Shown piece by piece: positions 14,769 to 23,180 of a stretch of 35,485 nucleotides of DNA; positions within the stretch are counted from its first letter, which is position 1; each line of letters opens with the position of its first letter. The DNA is taken from assembly GCA_013813755.1 (NCBI GenBank), contig JACCRD010000131.1:1-35485 (forward strand), given 5' to 3'. The stretch comes from Acidobacteriota bacterium. Lineage in GTDB: Bacteria; Acidobacteriota; Blastocatellia; Pyrinomonadales; Pyrinomonadaceae. Below the pieces are notes generated by a model. That model saw only the letters and a list, made by a program, of their open reading frames with translations, ran no database searches and was not told where the DNA came from. The position numbers and the translations under genes were made by a program.

Positions 14769-15311
14769 TCAGAAATTCTGCTGCCTGATAAATTTTTGCG
14801 CATCAGTTTCTGAAAAGAATATGAGAAGAATTATTTTGGGCGTTTGATTTTGAGTAACAAAATTTTTTATCGCTTCAGACGAGATTTGAGCGGCTTTGTG
14901 TTTTGGATAACCATACGCGCCAGTAGAAATCGAAGGAAAAGCAATTGATTGGATATTATTTTTAACAGCTAAATCAAGCGAATTTTTATAACAATCGGCA
15001 AGCAGTTCCGCGTCACGACTTTTATTTAATCCATAAACAGGACCGACCGTATGAATCACAAATCTTGCCTTTAAGTTTCCGCCGCCGGTAATGACGGCTT
15101 CGCCGGTCGGTAAGCCTGTGGGAAATTTTCTGCGGCGAATTTCCCGGCATTCGTCTAAAATGTTTGACCCGCCTGCGCGATGAATCGCTCCATCAACTCC
15201 GCCTCCGCCAAGCAGCGTCAAGTTTGCCGCGTTGACGATGGCATCAACATTTTCTTTTGTAATGTCGCCAACTTTAACGATAACGCGTTCGCTTAAAAAG
15301 CTTTTATTCAT
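14769..15311 (-). CDS. macro domain protein, O-acetyl-ADP-ribose deacetylase type
   Basis: Macro domains of this group hydrolyse O-acetyl-ADP-ribose and remove ADP-ribose from modified proteins. The 180-aa single-domain protein has the diagnostic motifs DAIVNAANLTLLGGGGVDGAIHRAGG (Asn and Asp of the active site), TGEAVITGGGNLKARFVIHTVGP and IAFPSISTGAYGYPKHKAA. These match the MacroD/YmdB class very closely. The start MNKSFLSERVIVKVGDIT is normal. It lies upstream of glgP on the same strand, with a 114-bp spacer, and is probably a separate unit. Confidence 0.93.
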   Translation of the reverse strand: MNKSFLSERVIVKVGDITKENVDAIVNAANLTLLGGGGVDGAIHRAGGSNILDECREIRRRKFPTGLPTGEAVITGGGNLKARFVIHTVGPVYGLNKSRDAELLADCYKNSLDLAVKNNIQSIAFPSISTGAYGYPKHKAAQISSEAIKNFVTQNQTPKIILLIFFSETDAQKFIRQQNF

Positions 15312-15439
15312 TATTTTGAAATTACGGAATTTTTGGTTTCGGGTTGTTAAACATTTAATAATTTTTATCGGATCGTATGAATTATTTTAATCTTCCGCAA
15401 ACTGCCCGATTTGAATCGTCTCCGCTTTTCGTAAATTTC

Positions 15440-15468
15440 TTGACATAGAATGTAAACGCTTCATAATA
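15440..15468 (+). promoter_or_regulatory. sigma-70-type promoter for the M28 peptidase gene
   Basis: A perfect TTGACA (15440-15445) is followed after 16 bp by CATAAT (15462-15467), or after 17 bp by ATAATA. It lies in the 313-bp spacer between the divergent macro-domain and peptidase genes and leaves a leader of about 150 nt. The rest of the spacer is AT-rich, and I saw nothing else I could support. An AAGAGG Shine-Dalgarno lies 8 nt before the peptidase ATG. Confidence 0.7.
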
Positions 15469-15624
15469 TTACATACAAGCACCTGAGTAGTTTAGTAATC
15501 CAACAATTTTTTTCCAACACAGAGTTTTACAAGCGTTTTTATTTTTCACAACAAATTCAAATTCTTTTGATATTTGCTTTTCCACAGATTCATTGTCTGT
15601 GCCTGATTAAAGAGGTTTTACCAT

Positions 15625-17193
15625 ATGACTCGTTTATCTGTTTTTCGAAAGCTTAATTTTCATTTTTTTGTATTGGGGATTTTATCGATTGCCGCAGTTT
15701 TAATAATTCTCGGCTCGATAAAATCATCGGCGGAATCAAATAAAGATCCACAAAATCCAAACAGCAAAGCTCGTTGGATTACTGTCGATGAAAGTGAGTT
15801 GAGTCATATTCAAAACGTCTCTGAAAATACAAGTTCGCGTGTCGATTTGAAAATTTTTGAAAAACGCGGAGGAATATCGATTATTGAAGCTGACGAGGAG
15901 CAAACCCTCGATTTATCGAGGAATATGCACACGGAGTTTAATAAATGCGCCGGTTTTATGGCTCACGAAACACTTGAAGCGGCGCGTCTATCAATCGAAA
16001 ACAGCTCGTTGGCGGATTCGACTCAACAAATTGTTGAATATTCAATTAACAATCAGGCAGCTGTCAATCCGATGATTGCCGAAACTCGGGAAGCAAACAT
16101 TCGAGAAACTATCACGCGTCTTTCAACTGATTTTCCGACTCGTCGTTATAATCAGCCGTCTGGTGTCGCTTCGGCGAATTGGATCAAAAACAGATGGACT
16201 GCGCTCGCTGCCGGACGAAACGATATAACAGTCGAGTTTTTTAATCACACATATTCGTCGCTGCCGGCATACTCACAGCCTTCGGTTATTTTAACCGTGC
16301 GAGGAACAAATTTTCCGGATGAGGTCGTTGTACTTGGCGGTCATCAGGACTCAATTAACTTGGTGGCGGGCGCCGGTCATACGGGAAGCGCGCCGGGAGC
16401 CGATGATGACGCTTCGGGAATTGCCAGCCTGACCGAAACAATTCGCGTAATGGTAGCGAAAAACTTTCGTCCGCAACGAACCGTTAAATTTATGGCTTAC
16501 GCGGCGGAGGAAATCGGACTTGTCGGTTCACAGGCGATTGCTGCAGATTTTAGATCGCGCGGAGTTAATGTAATAGGCGTTTTGCAGCTTGATATGACAA
16601 ATTATCAAAGTCCGGGGGCAGTAGCTGATATCGCGATAACAACTGACTCAACAAATGCTTCGCAAAATAATTTTCTGCGCAATTTAATCGCGTTCTATCA
16701 ACCGACTTTGGTGGTTGCGGATGATACTTGCGGATATAGCTGTTCTGATCATGCCGCGTGGTATAATCAAGGTTTTGTCGTATCTTTTCCGTTTGAAGGT
16801 ATTAATTCAAATCCAACGATTCACACCCCAAGCGACACGCTTGCGCAAAGCAATGGAAATGCCAGTCACGCGCTTAAGTTTACCAATATCGCGGTTGCGT
16901 ATCTTGGCGAATTGGCAAAGGGAACATCAAATATTACGACGGCAGCATCAGTTAAACTTTCCGGCAGAGTTTTGGAAGGGCGCAGAGGCATTTCCAGAGC
17001 ACGAGTTTCTTTGAGCGATGCAAATGGCGCGATTCGCACGACTTTAACCAATTCGTCCGGTTATTACCAATTTACAGATGTCGCGGTCGGTGAAATTTAT
17101 ACCCTTGACGCGCAAAGCAAGCGTTATAAATTTACTCCACAGTTAGTAAATGTGACTGAAGAATTAATCGATCTAAACTTTTATCTCCACTAA
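15625..17193 (+). CDS. secreted M28 family zinc aminopeptidase with C-terminal regulatory-like domain
   Basis: The 522-aa protein starts with a signal sequence (LNFHFFVLGILSIAAVLIIL, cleavage probably after SSAES near residue 38). A propeptide-like region of about 100 residues precedes the catalytic domain. The metal ligands of M28 leucyl aminopeptidases are all visible: His in VLGGHQDS (about 236), Asp in PGADDDASG (about 258), Glu pair in AYAAEEIGL (about 293), Asp in LQLDMTNY and His in NPTIHTPSDT. A CGYSC pair may form the disulfide known in Vibrio/Aeromonas aminopeptidase. Residues 440-522 (SGRVLEGRRGISRARVSLSD...) form a carboxypeptidase-regulatory-like beta domain. Likely a periplasmic or secreted peptide scavenger. 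Confidence 0.93.
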   Translation: MTRLSVFRKLNFHFFVLGILSIAAVLIILGSIKSSAESNKDPQNPNSKARWITVDESELSHIQNVSENTSSRVDLKIFEKRGGISIIEADEEQTLDLSRNMHTEFNKCAGFMAHETLEAARLSIENSSLADSTQQIVEYSINNQAAVNPMIAETREANIRETITRLSTDFPTRRYNQPSGVASANWIKNRWTALAAGRNDITVEFFNHTYSSLPAYSQPSVILTVRGTNFPDEVVVLGGHQDSINLVAGAGHTGSAPGADDDASGIASLTETIRVMVAKNFRPQRTVKFMAYAAEEIGLVGSQAIAADFRSRGVNVIGVLQLDMTNYQSPGAVADIAITTDSTNASQNNFLRNLIAFYQPTLVVADDTCGYSCSDHAAWYNQGFVVSFPFEGINSNPTIHTPSDTLAQSNGNASHALKFTNIAVAYLGELAKGTSNITTAASVKLSGRVLEGRRGISRARVSLSDANGAIRTTLTNSSGYYQFTDVAVGEIYTLDAQSKRYKFTPQLVNVTEELIDLNFYLH

Positions 17194-17252
17194 AGATTTT
17201 TATTTGAAATTAGTAAATAAATCTGTAAGTTCCTTTAATTGGGTGAAGAAAT

Positions 17253-17582
17253 TTAGCTGAGAGGTTTGACACTGATTTCATCAAACATCGCTTGGCGGCG
17301 CAGGGTCTCGGCGAGCTTTTCAGCTTTGTCTTTGTTGAGAATTTGCGGAGACGCGCGACAGGATATTTCAAATATCCCGTCATCAATCATCTCCAATTCC
17401 AAATCGCTGAGCGGGATTCCGCTGGTCGCCTGAATATTGTCGAAATTGTGAATGCGGAACTTTCCTTTCTCTTCGACAAATTCTTCGATAAAAGGATCGC
17501 ACAAAGCGTGTTTGGCTTCTTCGACCGTAAAATAATTTCCTTCCACAACCAGACAAAATTCGGTATATTTTGTATTATTCAT
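17253..17582 (-). CDS. hypothetical protein, 109 aa
   Basis: The product starts MNNTKYTEFCLVVEGNYFTV and contains EEAKHALCDPFIEEFVEEKGKFRIHNFDN and LSDLELEMIDDGIFEISCRASPQ, ending with a charged helix (NKDKAEKLAETLRRQAMF). It is acidic and soluble, with mixed alpha/beta predicted by eye. I do not recognise a family. It is a single gene convergent with the peptidase and divergent from mtnA. Codon use matches its neighbours and the frame is clean, so it is probably real. Confidence 0.65.
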   Translation of the reverse strand: MNNTKYTEFCLVVEGNYFTVEEAKHALCDPFIEEFVEEKGKFRIHNFDNIQATSGIPLSDLELEMIDDGIFEISCRASPQILNKDKAEKLAETLRRQAMFDEISVKPLS

Positions 17583-17746
17583 AAAAAAATTAAGAAATAA
17601 TATTCAGTTTCTCATAATTTTACAATAAATTTTTGCCCGAGAAAACAAAAAAACATTTTTACCAATTTATTTTACAAACGTCTTTGCTTAAGGCAAATTT
17701 ATTGATTATTATTTCAACAAAACTTTCAGAAGGGAAATAAATTTGA

Positions 17747-18793
17747 ATGATTATACCTGTGAAATGGATTGATGGAGCCGTTGAGATGCTCGACCAGCGG
17801 TTGCTCCCAAACGAGGAAAAATGGCTGACGCTGCGCTCCGCCGATGAAGTTGCCGACGGAATCAGAGATATGGTCGTGCGCGGCGCTCCCGCTATCGGCG
17901 TGTCCGCCGCTTATGGAATCGCGCTGGGCGTTAAAAATTTTGTCGGAACAAGCCTTATTGATTTGGAAGAGGAATTTGAATACGTCTGCGAGACAATGGG
18001 CAAAACGCGCCCGACCGCTGTCAATCTTTTCTGGGCAATTGACAGAATGAAGCGAACGTTTCAAAAAGCCAAAAAAGATGATAAAACCATTTCCGAAATT
18101 AAACAAATTTTGATTGCAGACGCTAAGGCAATTCACGAAGAAGACATTGAATCGCAGCGTCTAATCGCTAAATTCGGCGGCGAGCTAATTGAAGATAATT
18201 CAACCGTTTTAACTCACTGCAACGCCGGCGCGCTCGCCACCGGCGGAGTTTGGGGAACGGCGCTCGGCGTAATTCGAGGAGCGGTCAATCAAGGGAAAAA
18301 TATTTCCGTAATTGCTGACGAAACTCGTCCATATCTGCAGGGTGCGCGGCTGACTGCCTGGGAACTTCTTCAGGATGATATTCCCGTTACGCTTATTACC
18401 GATAATATGTCGGGTCATATGATGCAGAAGGGAAAAGTGCAGGCGGTGGTAGTTGGTGCCGACAGAATAGCGGCGAACGGCGACACAGCAAACAAAATCG
18501 GCACTTATATGGTAGCGGTTCTGGCAAAGGCAAACAATATTCCGTTTTATGTTGCCGCGCCGCTTTCGACGATTGATCTGCAATGTTCGACGGGTGATGA
18601 AATTCCGATTGAGGAGCGCAATATTCGTGAAATTACGCACATTCAGGATATTCAGCTCGCTCCCGATGGCATTTCAGTTAGTAATTTCGCGTTTGATGTA
18701 ACGCCGAACAATTTAATTAACGCGATTATTACTGAAAAAGGCGTAGCCCGCGCTCCTTTTACAGAGAGCCTGCGGAATATGTTTGATGATTAA
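17747..18793 (+). CDS. mtnA: methylthioribose-1-phosphate isomerase
   Basis: MtnA converts 5-methylthioribose-1-phosphate to methylthioribulose-1-phosphate in methionine salvage. The 348-aa protein has MVVRGAPAIGVSAAYGIALG, the catalytic Cys in LTHCNAGALATGGVWGTALG (about 158), and the catalytic Asp in VVGADRIAANGDTANKIGTY (about 240). These separate it from the related eIF2B subunits. Length is normal. No other methionine-salvage gene is in the window, so the pathway is either dispersed or partial. A GAAGGGAAA Shine-Dalgarno-like run lies somewhat far (about 13 nt) from the ATG. Confidence 0.95.
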   Translation: MIIPVKWIDGAVEMLDQRLLPNEEKWLTLRSADEVADGIRDMVVRGAPAIGVSAAYGIALGVKNFVGTSLIDLEEEFEYVCETMGKTRPTAVNLFWAIDRMKRTFQKAKKDDKTISEIKQILIADAKAIHEEDIESQRLIAKFGGELIEDNSTVLTHCNAGALATGGVWGTALGVIRGAVNQGKNISVIADETRPYLQGARLTAWELLQDDIPVTLITDNMSGHMMQKGKVQAVVVGADRIAANGDTANKIGTYMVAVLAKANNIPFYVAAPLSTIDLQCSTGDEIPIEERNIREITHIQDIQLAPDGISVSNFAFDVTPNNLINAIITEKGVARAPFTESLRNMFDD

Positions 18794-18801
18794 ACGTACA
18801 A

Positions 18802-18841
18802 GAAAAAGAGAGTTGCCAAATTTTTGACAACCTCTTTTCTT
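18802..18841. terminator. intrinsic terminator between mtnA and the epimerase gene
   Basis: An imperfect hairpin pairs AAAGAGAGTTGCC with GACAACCTCTTTT around an AT-rich loop. It is preceded by an A-run and followed by TTTTCTTTATT, so it can end transcripts from both convergent genes. Confidence 0.75.
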
Positions 18842-18857
18842 TATTTAAAGGTAAAAA

Positions 18858-19814
18858 TTATTTGCTGAATCTACTTTGCTTCCACCAATTGATCGTATTT
18901 CGCAGACCTTCTTCCAAATCAACTTTTTTTTCGTAACCCAGATAATCAACCGCGCGTTGATTACTTGCCTGTGAATGTTTTACATCACCGGAACGTTCAG
19001 ATTTATATTCAACCTGCACGTCACTTTGGTTAGTAATTTTTTTTAAGGTCTCTAAAAGTTGGTTAAGTGTAATTCTTTCACCGTTGGCAACGTTCATAAC
19101 CTGACCGATTCCTTTTTTTGTCTGTGCGGCTTTGAGATTTGCATCGACAACATTATCAATATAGGTAAAATCTCTGGAGGTTTCTCCGTCTCCATAAATA
19201 ACCGGAGTTTTGTTCGACATCAACGCGTCAACAAAACGCGAGATAACACCCGAGTATTGCGAAGATGGATTTTGGCGAGGTCCAAAAACATTAAAATATC
19301 TCAGACAAAGTGTTTCTAATCCATAGACGTTATTAAAAACCTGACAGTAATATTCGCCCATTAATTTTGCCGCCGCGTATGGCGAGAGCGGTTCGGGCAG
19401 CATTGTTTCTTCTTTGGGCAAAACTTCCTGATTGCCGTAGGCTGAACTCGAAGCGGCGTAAACAATTCGTCTCACATTTGCCTCTCTAGCTCTGAGAAGT
19501 ATATTAAATGTCCCGTTAACGCAAGCCTCGTGCGTTTCTAAAGGATTTTCAACCGAGCGAGGGACACTGGGTAGAGCCGCTTGATGAAATATTACTTCTG
19601 ATCCCTGGACAGCTTGACGTAGTTTATCGCTATTATTTATATCTCCTTCAATAAATTCAAAATCACCCGTAATTTCTTCTAAATTTTCACGGAAGCCGGT
19701 AACAAAATTATCTAAAATTGTAACTTTCGCGCCTTTTTTTATTAATTCGTCAGCCAGATTGGAACCAATAAAACCCGCGCCGCCGGTCACTAGAACTTTT
19801 GATGTATAAGACAT
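18858..19814 (-). CDS. NAD-dependent nucleotide-sugar epimerase/dehydratase (UDP-hexose 4-epimerase-like)
   Basis: This is an extended short-chain dehydrogenase: the Rossmann motif VTGGAGFIGSNLADEL is at the N-terminus, the catalytic region is SSSAYG followed by SPYAAAK, and LRYFNVFGPRQ and YGDGETSRDFTYIDNVV are present. These last segments are typical of WbpP/Gne-like UDP-GlcNAc or UDP-Glc 4-epimerases. The substrate cannot be fixed from sequence. I use the ATG at 19814 (MSYTSKVLVTGG, 318 aa). The ORF-track start at 19847 adds 11 residues translated from a hairpin. It follows ugd on the same strand and both probably supply sugar nucleotides for a surface polysaccharide. Confidence 0.9.
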   Translation of the reverse strand: MSYTSKVLVTGGAGFIGSNLADELIKKGAKVTILDNFVTGFRENLEEITGDFEFIEGDINNSDKLRQAVQGSEVIFHQAALPSVPRSVENPLETHEACVNGTFNILLRAREANVRRIVYAASSSAYGNQEVLPKEETMLPEPLSPYAAAKLMGEYYCQVFNNVYGLETLCLRYFNVFGPRQNPSSQYSGVISRFVDALMSNKTPVIYGDGETSRDFTYIDNVVDANLKAAQTKKGIGQVMNVANGERITLNQLLETLKKITNQSDVQVEYKSERSGDVKHSQASNQRAVDYLGYEKKVDLEEGLRNTINWWKQSRFSK

Positions 19815-19823
19815 ATTTATTAA

Positions 19824-19853
19824 TTGGGAGTGCGCGATTGACTTCAATCAATC
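19824..19853. repeat. inverted repeat in the ugd-epimerase spacer
   Basis: GCGATTGA and TCAATCGC flank a 6-nt loop, and the stem extends with GTGC/GCAC-type pairs after a bulge. It lies directly upstream of the epimerase ATG. A second small hairpin (GTTAAT, CGAA loop, ATTAAC on the minus strand) lies about 40 nt further upstream. Neither has a T-run, so they are not obvious terminators. Confidence 0.5.
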
Positions 19854-19912
19854 GCACGCTTTGCATTTAATGATAAATAGTTAATTTCGATTAACTGTGA
19901 TTGCTGAACAAA

Positions 19913-21211
19913 CTATCTGCCAACACCGACGTATTCAAAACCGAGCGCACGTATATCCTTCGGTTCATAAATGTTACGAAGATCAGCTATTTTCGGAGAC
20001 TTCAAAAGTTTTTTTACTTTTTTCATATCAAGCGCCCGAAATTGGTTCCACTCAGTCATAAATACAAGAATATCCGCTCCTTCAATTGCTTCATACTCAT
20101 CAGCTGCGTATTCAATATCAGGCAAATAATGTTTCGCCTCTTCCATCGCGACCGGATCAAATGCTTTAACTTTCCCCCCTCGTTCCTGAATCCCTCGAAT
20201 AATTTCAATAGCGGGAGATTCGCGCATATCATCAGTTTCCGGCTTAAACGACAGACCAAGAACGCAAATTAATTTTCCATTGAAGTTACCTGCTAAAGAT
20301 TCAATTTTGGGAATCATTGCCTCACGTTGAAAGGCATTAACTTCAATTACCGTATCGACGATACGAGTTTCAGTTCCAAATTGCTTGGCGACTCTCGAAA
20401 GAGCGCGAGTATCTTTAGGAAAACACGAACCGCCATAACCCGGTCCCGGATGAAGAAATTTATTGCCAATTCGTTTATCCATACCCATTCCACGGGCAAC
20501 ATCGTGAACGTCGCAACCAATTTTATCGCATAAGTTGGCAACTTCGTTGATAAACGATATTTTTGTCGCTAAAAATGCGTTGGCGGCATATTTAATAAGT
20601 TCCGCGGCTTCTAGGGAAGTAATAACTATCGGAGTTTCGATCAAATATAGAGGACGATATAAATCTTTCAATATGGCGAGCGCGTCTTCTTCATTACTTC
20701 CTATAACTACTCGATCAGGACGCATAAAATCCTCTATTGCAGCACCCTCACGGAGAAATTCAGGATTTGAAGCAACTCCGAAATTTGTTTTTGTAACTTG
20801 ATGTTCCTCAACAAAATCCCGCAGCCATTTGCCTGTGCCGACCGGAACGGTTGATTTTGTTACAAGAACTTTATAACCATTCATACATTGAGCAATATCT
20901 TTTGCCGCTTGCTGATAATAGCTCATATCAGGAGAGCCATCTTCCTTCGGCGGAGTGCCGACAGCTAAAAAAACGACAAGTGCGTGTTCAACAGCAGTTA
21001 TTATTTCGGTAGTAAAATGTAGTCTTCCAGCTTTAACATTTTTTTCTACAATTTGATCTAAACCTGGTTCATAAATAGGAATTTCTCCCTTATTAAGCCG
21101 TTCAATTTTATCCTTATTAACATCGACACAGGTTACTTCCACACCAAACTCGGCGAAACAAGCACCTGTCACCAATCCAACGTATCCTGTTCCAATAACT
21201 GCAATATGCAT
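19913..21211 (-). CDS. ugd: UDP-glucose 6-dehydrogenase
   Basis: Ugd oxidises UDP-glucose to UDP-glucuronate with 2 NAD+, a precursor for acidic polysaccharides. The 432-aa protein begins with the Rossmann motif MHIAVIGTGYVGLVTGACFAE. It has EPGLDQIVEKN, TKSTVPVGTG, the central helix AAELIKYAANAFLATKISFINEVANLC and the active-site Cys in HPGPGYGGSCFPKDTRAL (about 261). Length and motif order are normal for the TuaD/Ugd family. A 98-bp spacer with two hairpins separates it from the epimerase gene, and the two probably form an operon. Confidence 0.96.
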   Translation of the reverse strand: MHIAVIGTGYVGLVTGACFAEFGVEVTCVDVNKDKIERLNKGEIPIYEPGLDQIVEKNVKAGRLHFTTEIITAVEHALVVFLAVGTPPKEDGSPDMSYYQQAAKDIAQCMNGYKVLVTKSTVPVGTGKWLRDFVEEHQVTKTNFGVASNPEFLREGAAIEDFMRPDRVVIGSNEEDALAILKDLYRPLYLIETPIVITSLEAAELIKYAANAFLATKISFINEVANLCDKIGCDVHDVARGMGMDKRIGNKFLHPGPGYGGSCFPKDTRALSRVAKQFGTETRIVDTVIEVNAFQREAMIPKIESLAGNFNGKLICVLGLSFKPETDDMRESPAIEIIRGIQERGGKVKAFDPVAMEEAKHYLPDIEYAADEYEAIEGADILVFMTEWNQFRALDMKKVKKLLKSPKIADLRNIYEPKDIRALGFEYVGVGR

Positions 21212-21268
21212 ATATAAATTACTAAATAAATGTGATTACTAAAATTTTTACAAGTTCAGACAAATTTT

Positions 21269-21299
21269 TACGGGTCACGTTTATGCAACATGACCCGTA
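21269..21299. repeat. hairpin between the FecR-like gene and ugd
   Basis: Arms TACGGGTCA and TGACCCGTA (9 bp, perfect) surround a loop that can pair a further 3 bp. On the minus strand the stem is followed by AAAAATTTG, so it lacks a proper U-tract but could still weaken read-through from the FecR-like gene into ugd. Confidence 0.55.
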
Positions 21300-21338
21300 C
21301 ATTTTAATTAAGCTAAGTTAATAGATATTAAAATTAAA

Positions 21339-22082
21339 CTATCGACCTGGACTAACAAGAATAACTGGTCCGCCTAAATCTACAGTAGTTCTATTTCTTC
21401 TGTTGAGAAGAATGGCCGCTCCGACTACTCCCCCGATACCAACCAGAATCGCTCCGACTAATCCTGAACCGATACCAGCAATTGGGATTGGCGCCCCTAA
21501 ACCTGGACGTAGACACGGTTTACAGCCGGTTTGCGAGGGATTACCAAGCGTTGCGTCAGTTCCGGCGGCAACTTGTTTATCAGTTGCGCCATTTTTTAAG
21601 ATAGCCAAACCGACAGTTGTCTCAACATAAGTTTGAGTACATCTTTCTTCATCAGCACAGCCGACATCGATTGAAAATGTGTTGGTTTGTCCTGAATCAG
21701 CTACTACAGTAGCATTTTTCGTGGTAAAACTGGTCGCTATACCAGCACTATTGGAGACCTCGACCTTGCCGGATGAAAGTATTCCAACAATACTGTTGTT
21801 AGTGAATTTCAGCGATACAGTAGCGTCTGAAAAAATTTCTACTCGACCATTTTTGCCTAAGTTGATGACAGCAGACGAATTTGCTCCGGTGGCAATTGTG
21901 CTACCAGAAATAATTGTTGAATTTGAAACAACGGATTGACCATCAACAGACACCTGTCCGCTAACAATAATTTCTCCCATTCTATCACCGGGAGCGGCAA
22001 TTATAGACATTGAAAAAGCGCTCCAGACAGCAACGGCGGTAAGAAATGTTAAAGACTTACGAATTAATTTTTTGCCGTACAT
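21339..22082 (-). CDS. FecR-domain-like secreted protein with C-terminal membrane anchor (paralogue 1)
   Basis: The 247-aa product has a signal peptide (KSLTFLTAVAVWSAFSMSIIAA). A beta-rich region follows with STIATGANSSAVINLGKNGRVEIFSDATVSLKF and ATVVADSGQTNTFSI, resembling the FecR domain found in sigma-regulator and polysaccharide-associated proteins. A Gly-rich hydrophobic segment (GIGSGLVGAILVGIGGVVGAAILL) then precedes a short basic tail ending VDLGGPVILVSPGR. Four cysteines (GCADEERC, GCKPC) may form disulfides. It is a clear paralogue of the next gene upstream. A strong AGGAG Shine-Dalgarno precedes the ATG. Function unknown; exact family placement is by resemblance. Confidence 0.8.
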   Translation of the reverse strand: MYGKKLIRKSLTFLTAVAVWSAFSMSIIAAPGDRMGEIIVSGQVSVDGQSVVSNSTIISGSTIATGANSSAVINLGKNGRVEIFSDATVSLKFTNNSIVGILSSGKVEVSNSAGIATSFTTKNATVVADSGQTNTFSIDVGCADEERCTQTYVETTVGLAILKNGATDKQVAAGTDATLGNPSQTGCKPCLRPGLGAPIPIAGIGSGLVGAILVGIGGVVGAAILLNRRNRTTVDLGGPVILVSPGR

Positions 22083-22177
22083 TAATTTATTCTCCTCTTT
22101 TTAAGTATCTTTATATAATATAAACGATATCTCACTATACATTATAAATAAAGTATATCAAGACAAAGTTTGCAATA

Positions 22178-22783
22178 TTAGCGCGTTGGGCTAATAACAT
22201 TTGTACTGCCGCCTAAAGCGATTCTATTATTGTCAGTTCTTGCAGCAATAATAATTCCAACCGCCGCCCCGCCGAGAACGAGTGCCCAAAGCAGTGCCCC
22301 TGATCCGCCGCCGTCGTCATCATCGTCGTCATCCTGAGTGGTTTGATTAGAAGCAGTTGCTGATTCGCCGGCAGCCAGTTGCGCGATTTTTCCGCCAACT
22401 GTTTTGATGGCGACATTTTCGCCGGCGCTTAAAACTGTTACCCGACCGCTAACTAAATCGCCGCTAATGGCTTTTTCATTAAACGTCAAAGTTAAAATTG
22501 TGTTCGGCGCAAGCTCAATCTTACCAGCTTTTCCTAAATTGATGATCGCGCTGGCATTCTCAGGTGTGGCAATCGTGCTTGATGAAAAAACCGAGCGACC
22601 GCTTTGTGCTGCTTCACTGTTAATAGTAACAAACGGTGCTTGTCCGTTGATATTTTTTCCGCTAACTAAAAGTTCTCCGGCAATTCTTTCTGAATTAGCC
22701 AAACTAACCATTGAATAGGTTGCAATTGTAGCAACTACCAAGCACATCGAAAGTGCTTTACGAATCCAAAGTTTAATATTCAT
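22178..22783 (-). CDS. FecR-domain-like secreted protein with C-terminal membrane anchor (paralogue 2)
   Basis: The ORF track starts at 22804, but AGGAGA lies just before the ATG at 22783, so I use that start (MNIKLWIRKALSMCLVVATI; 201 aa). It has the same plan as its neighbour: signal peptide, STIATPENASAIINLGKAGKIELAPNTILTLTF, and a FecR-like end VGGKIAQLAAGESATA. A run of seven Asp and Gly residues follows, then a hydrophobic segment (ALLWALVLGGAAVGIIIAA) and a tail ending IALGGSTNVISPTR. The shared ending LGG...SP.R suggests the tail is functional. It has no Cys pairs in the mature part. Placement beside ugd suggests, but does not prove, an envelope role. Confidence 0.8.
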   Translation of the reverse strand: MNIKLWIRKALSMCLVVATIATYSMVSLANSERIAGELLVSGKNINGQAPFVTINSEAAQSGRSVFSSSTIATPENASAIINLGKAGKIELAPNTILTLTFNEKAISGDLVSGRVTVLSAGENVAIKTVGGKIAQLAAGESATASNQTTQDDDDDDDGGGSGALLWALVLGGAAVGIIIAARTDNNRIALGGSTNVISPTR

Positions 22784-22844
22784 ATTTCTCCTCATGTATC
22801 GCATTAAATCTAAATGATTTCAAATAAAAAACAAACCTGTAAAT

Positions 22845-22873
22845 CTTTTACACGAATAAATTCTACGTGTCAA
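22845..22873 (-). promoter_or_regulatory. promoter with internal inverted repeat for FecR-like paralogue 2
   Basis: On the minus strand TTGACA (22873-22868) and TAAAAG (22850-22845) are separated by 17 bp. The spacer is bracketed by ACACG and CGTGT, an inverted repeat with 11 nt between the arms that overlaps both hexamers and could be an operator. The leader is about 55 nt and ends in a strong Shine-Dalgarno. Confidence 0.6.
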
Positions 22874-23180
22874 TAAAAACAGTAAAGATATTTCAAATTT
22901 GTAGTGTAACGTTTTGTTGAATTTAGGAAGAAAGAAAATCCTAAATTTGAATATTAGTTATAACATATATTTTAACCAAATTAAAAATGAATATTTGAAA
23001 AACATTATCAAGCTGTTAAAATCCAGAGTTTTAAGTCAATTCTTAATTTTAGGCGTGCTCAATAGCGCAATGATGATGGAATAATCACGGCGCGAAAACC
23101 GTTATTAATATTGTTCGATCAAAAACTAAAATTCGTTGGGTGAAGTTCATTTGCTATTCAACCTTTTTTTCGTGTAAGAT
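22874..23180. other. AT-rich intergenic stretch without genes
   Basis: The 307 bases between the FecR-like promoter and the rimP leader contain no credible ORF on either strand. A 9-bp inverted repeat, AATTTAGGA (22920-22928) and TCCTAAATT (22939-22947), is the only clear structure. A weak promoter-like pair (TTGCTA at 23151, TAAGAT at 23175) could serve rimP but would place the start within the leader hairpin. Confidence 0.6.

Noticed and set aside
15378-15449. 23-codon ORF starting MNYFNLPQTARF upstream of the M28 gene
   Set aside because: It has no Shine-Dalgarno, ends inside the -35 region of the promoter, and shows no recognisable family.
15451-15464. catabolite-responsive-element-like sequence TGTAAACGCTTCAT in the M28 promoter spacer
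   Set aside because: Only the left half fits the cre consensus and the palindrome fails on the right. No CcpA-type context is present.
21269-21299. 9-bp hairpin downstream of FecR-like paralogue 1 as a full intrinsic terminator
   Set aside because: The stem is good, but on the transcribed strand it is followed by AAAAATTT and not a U-run. I kept it as an inverted repeat only.
23151-23180. promoter TTGCTA-N18-TAAGAT for rimP
   Set aside because: Only 4 of 6 matches in each hexamer, and the predicted start would fall inside the first leader stem.
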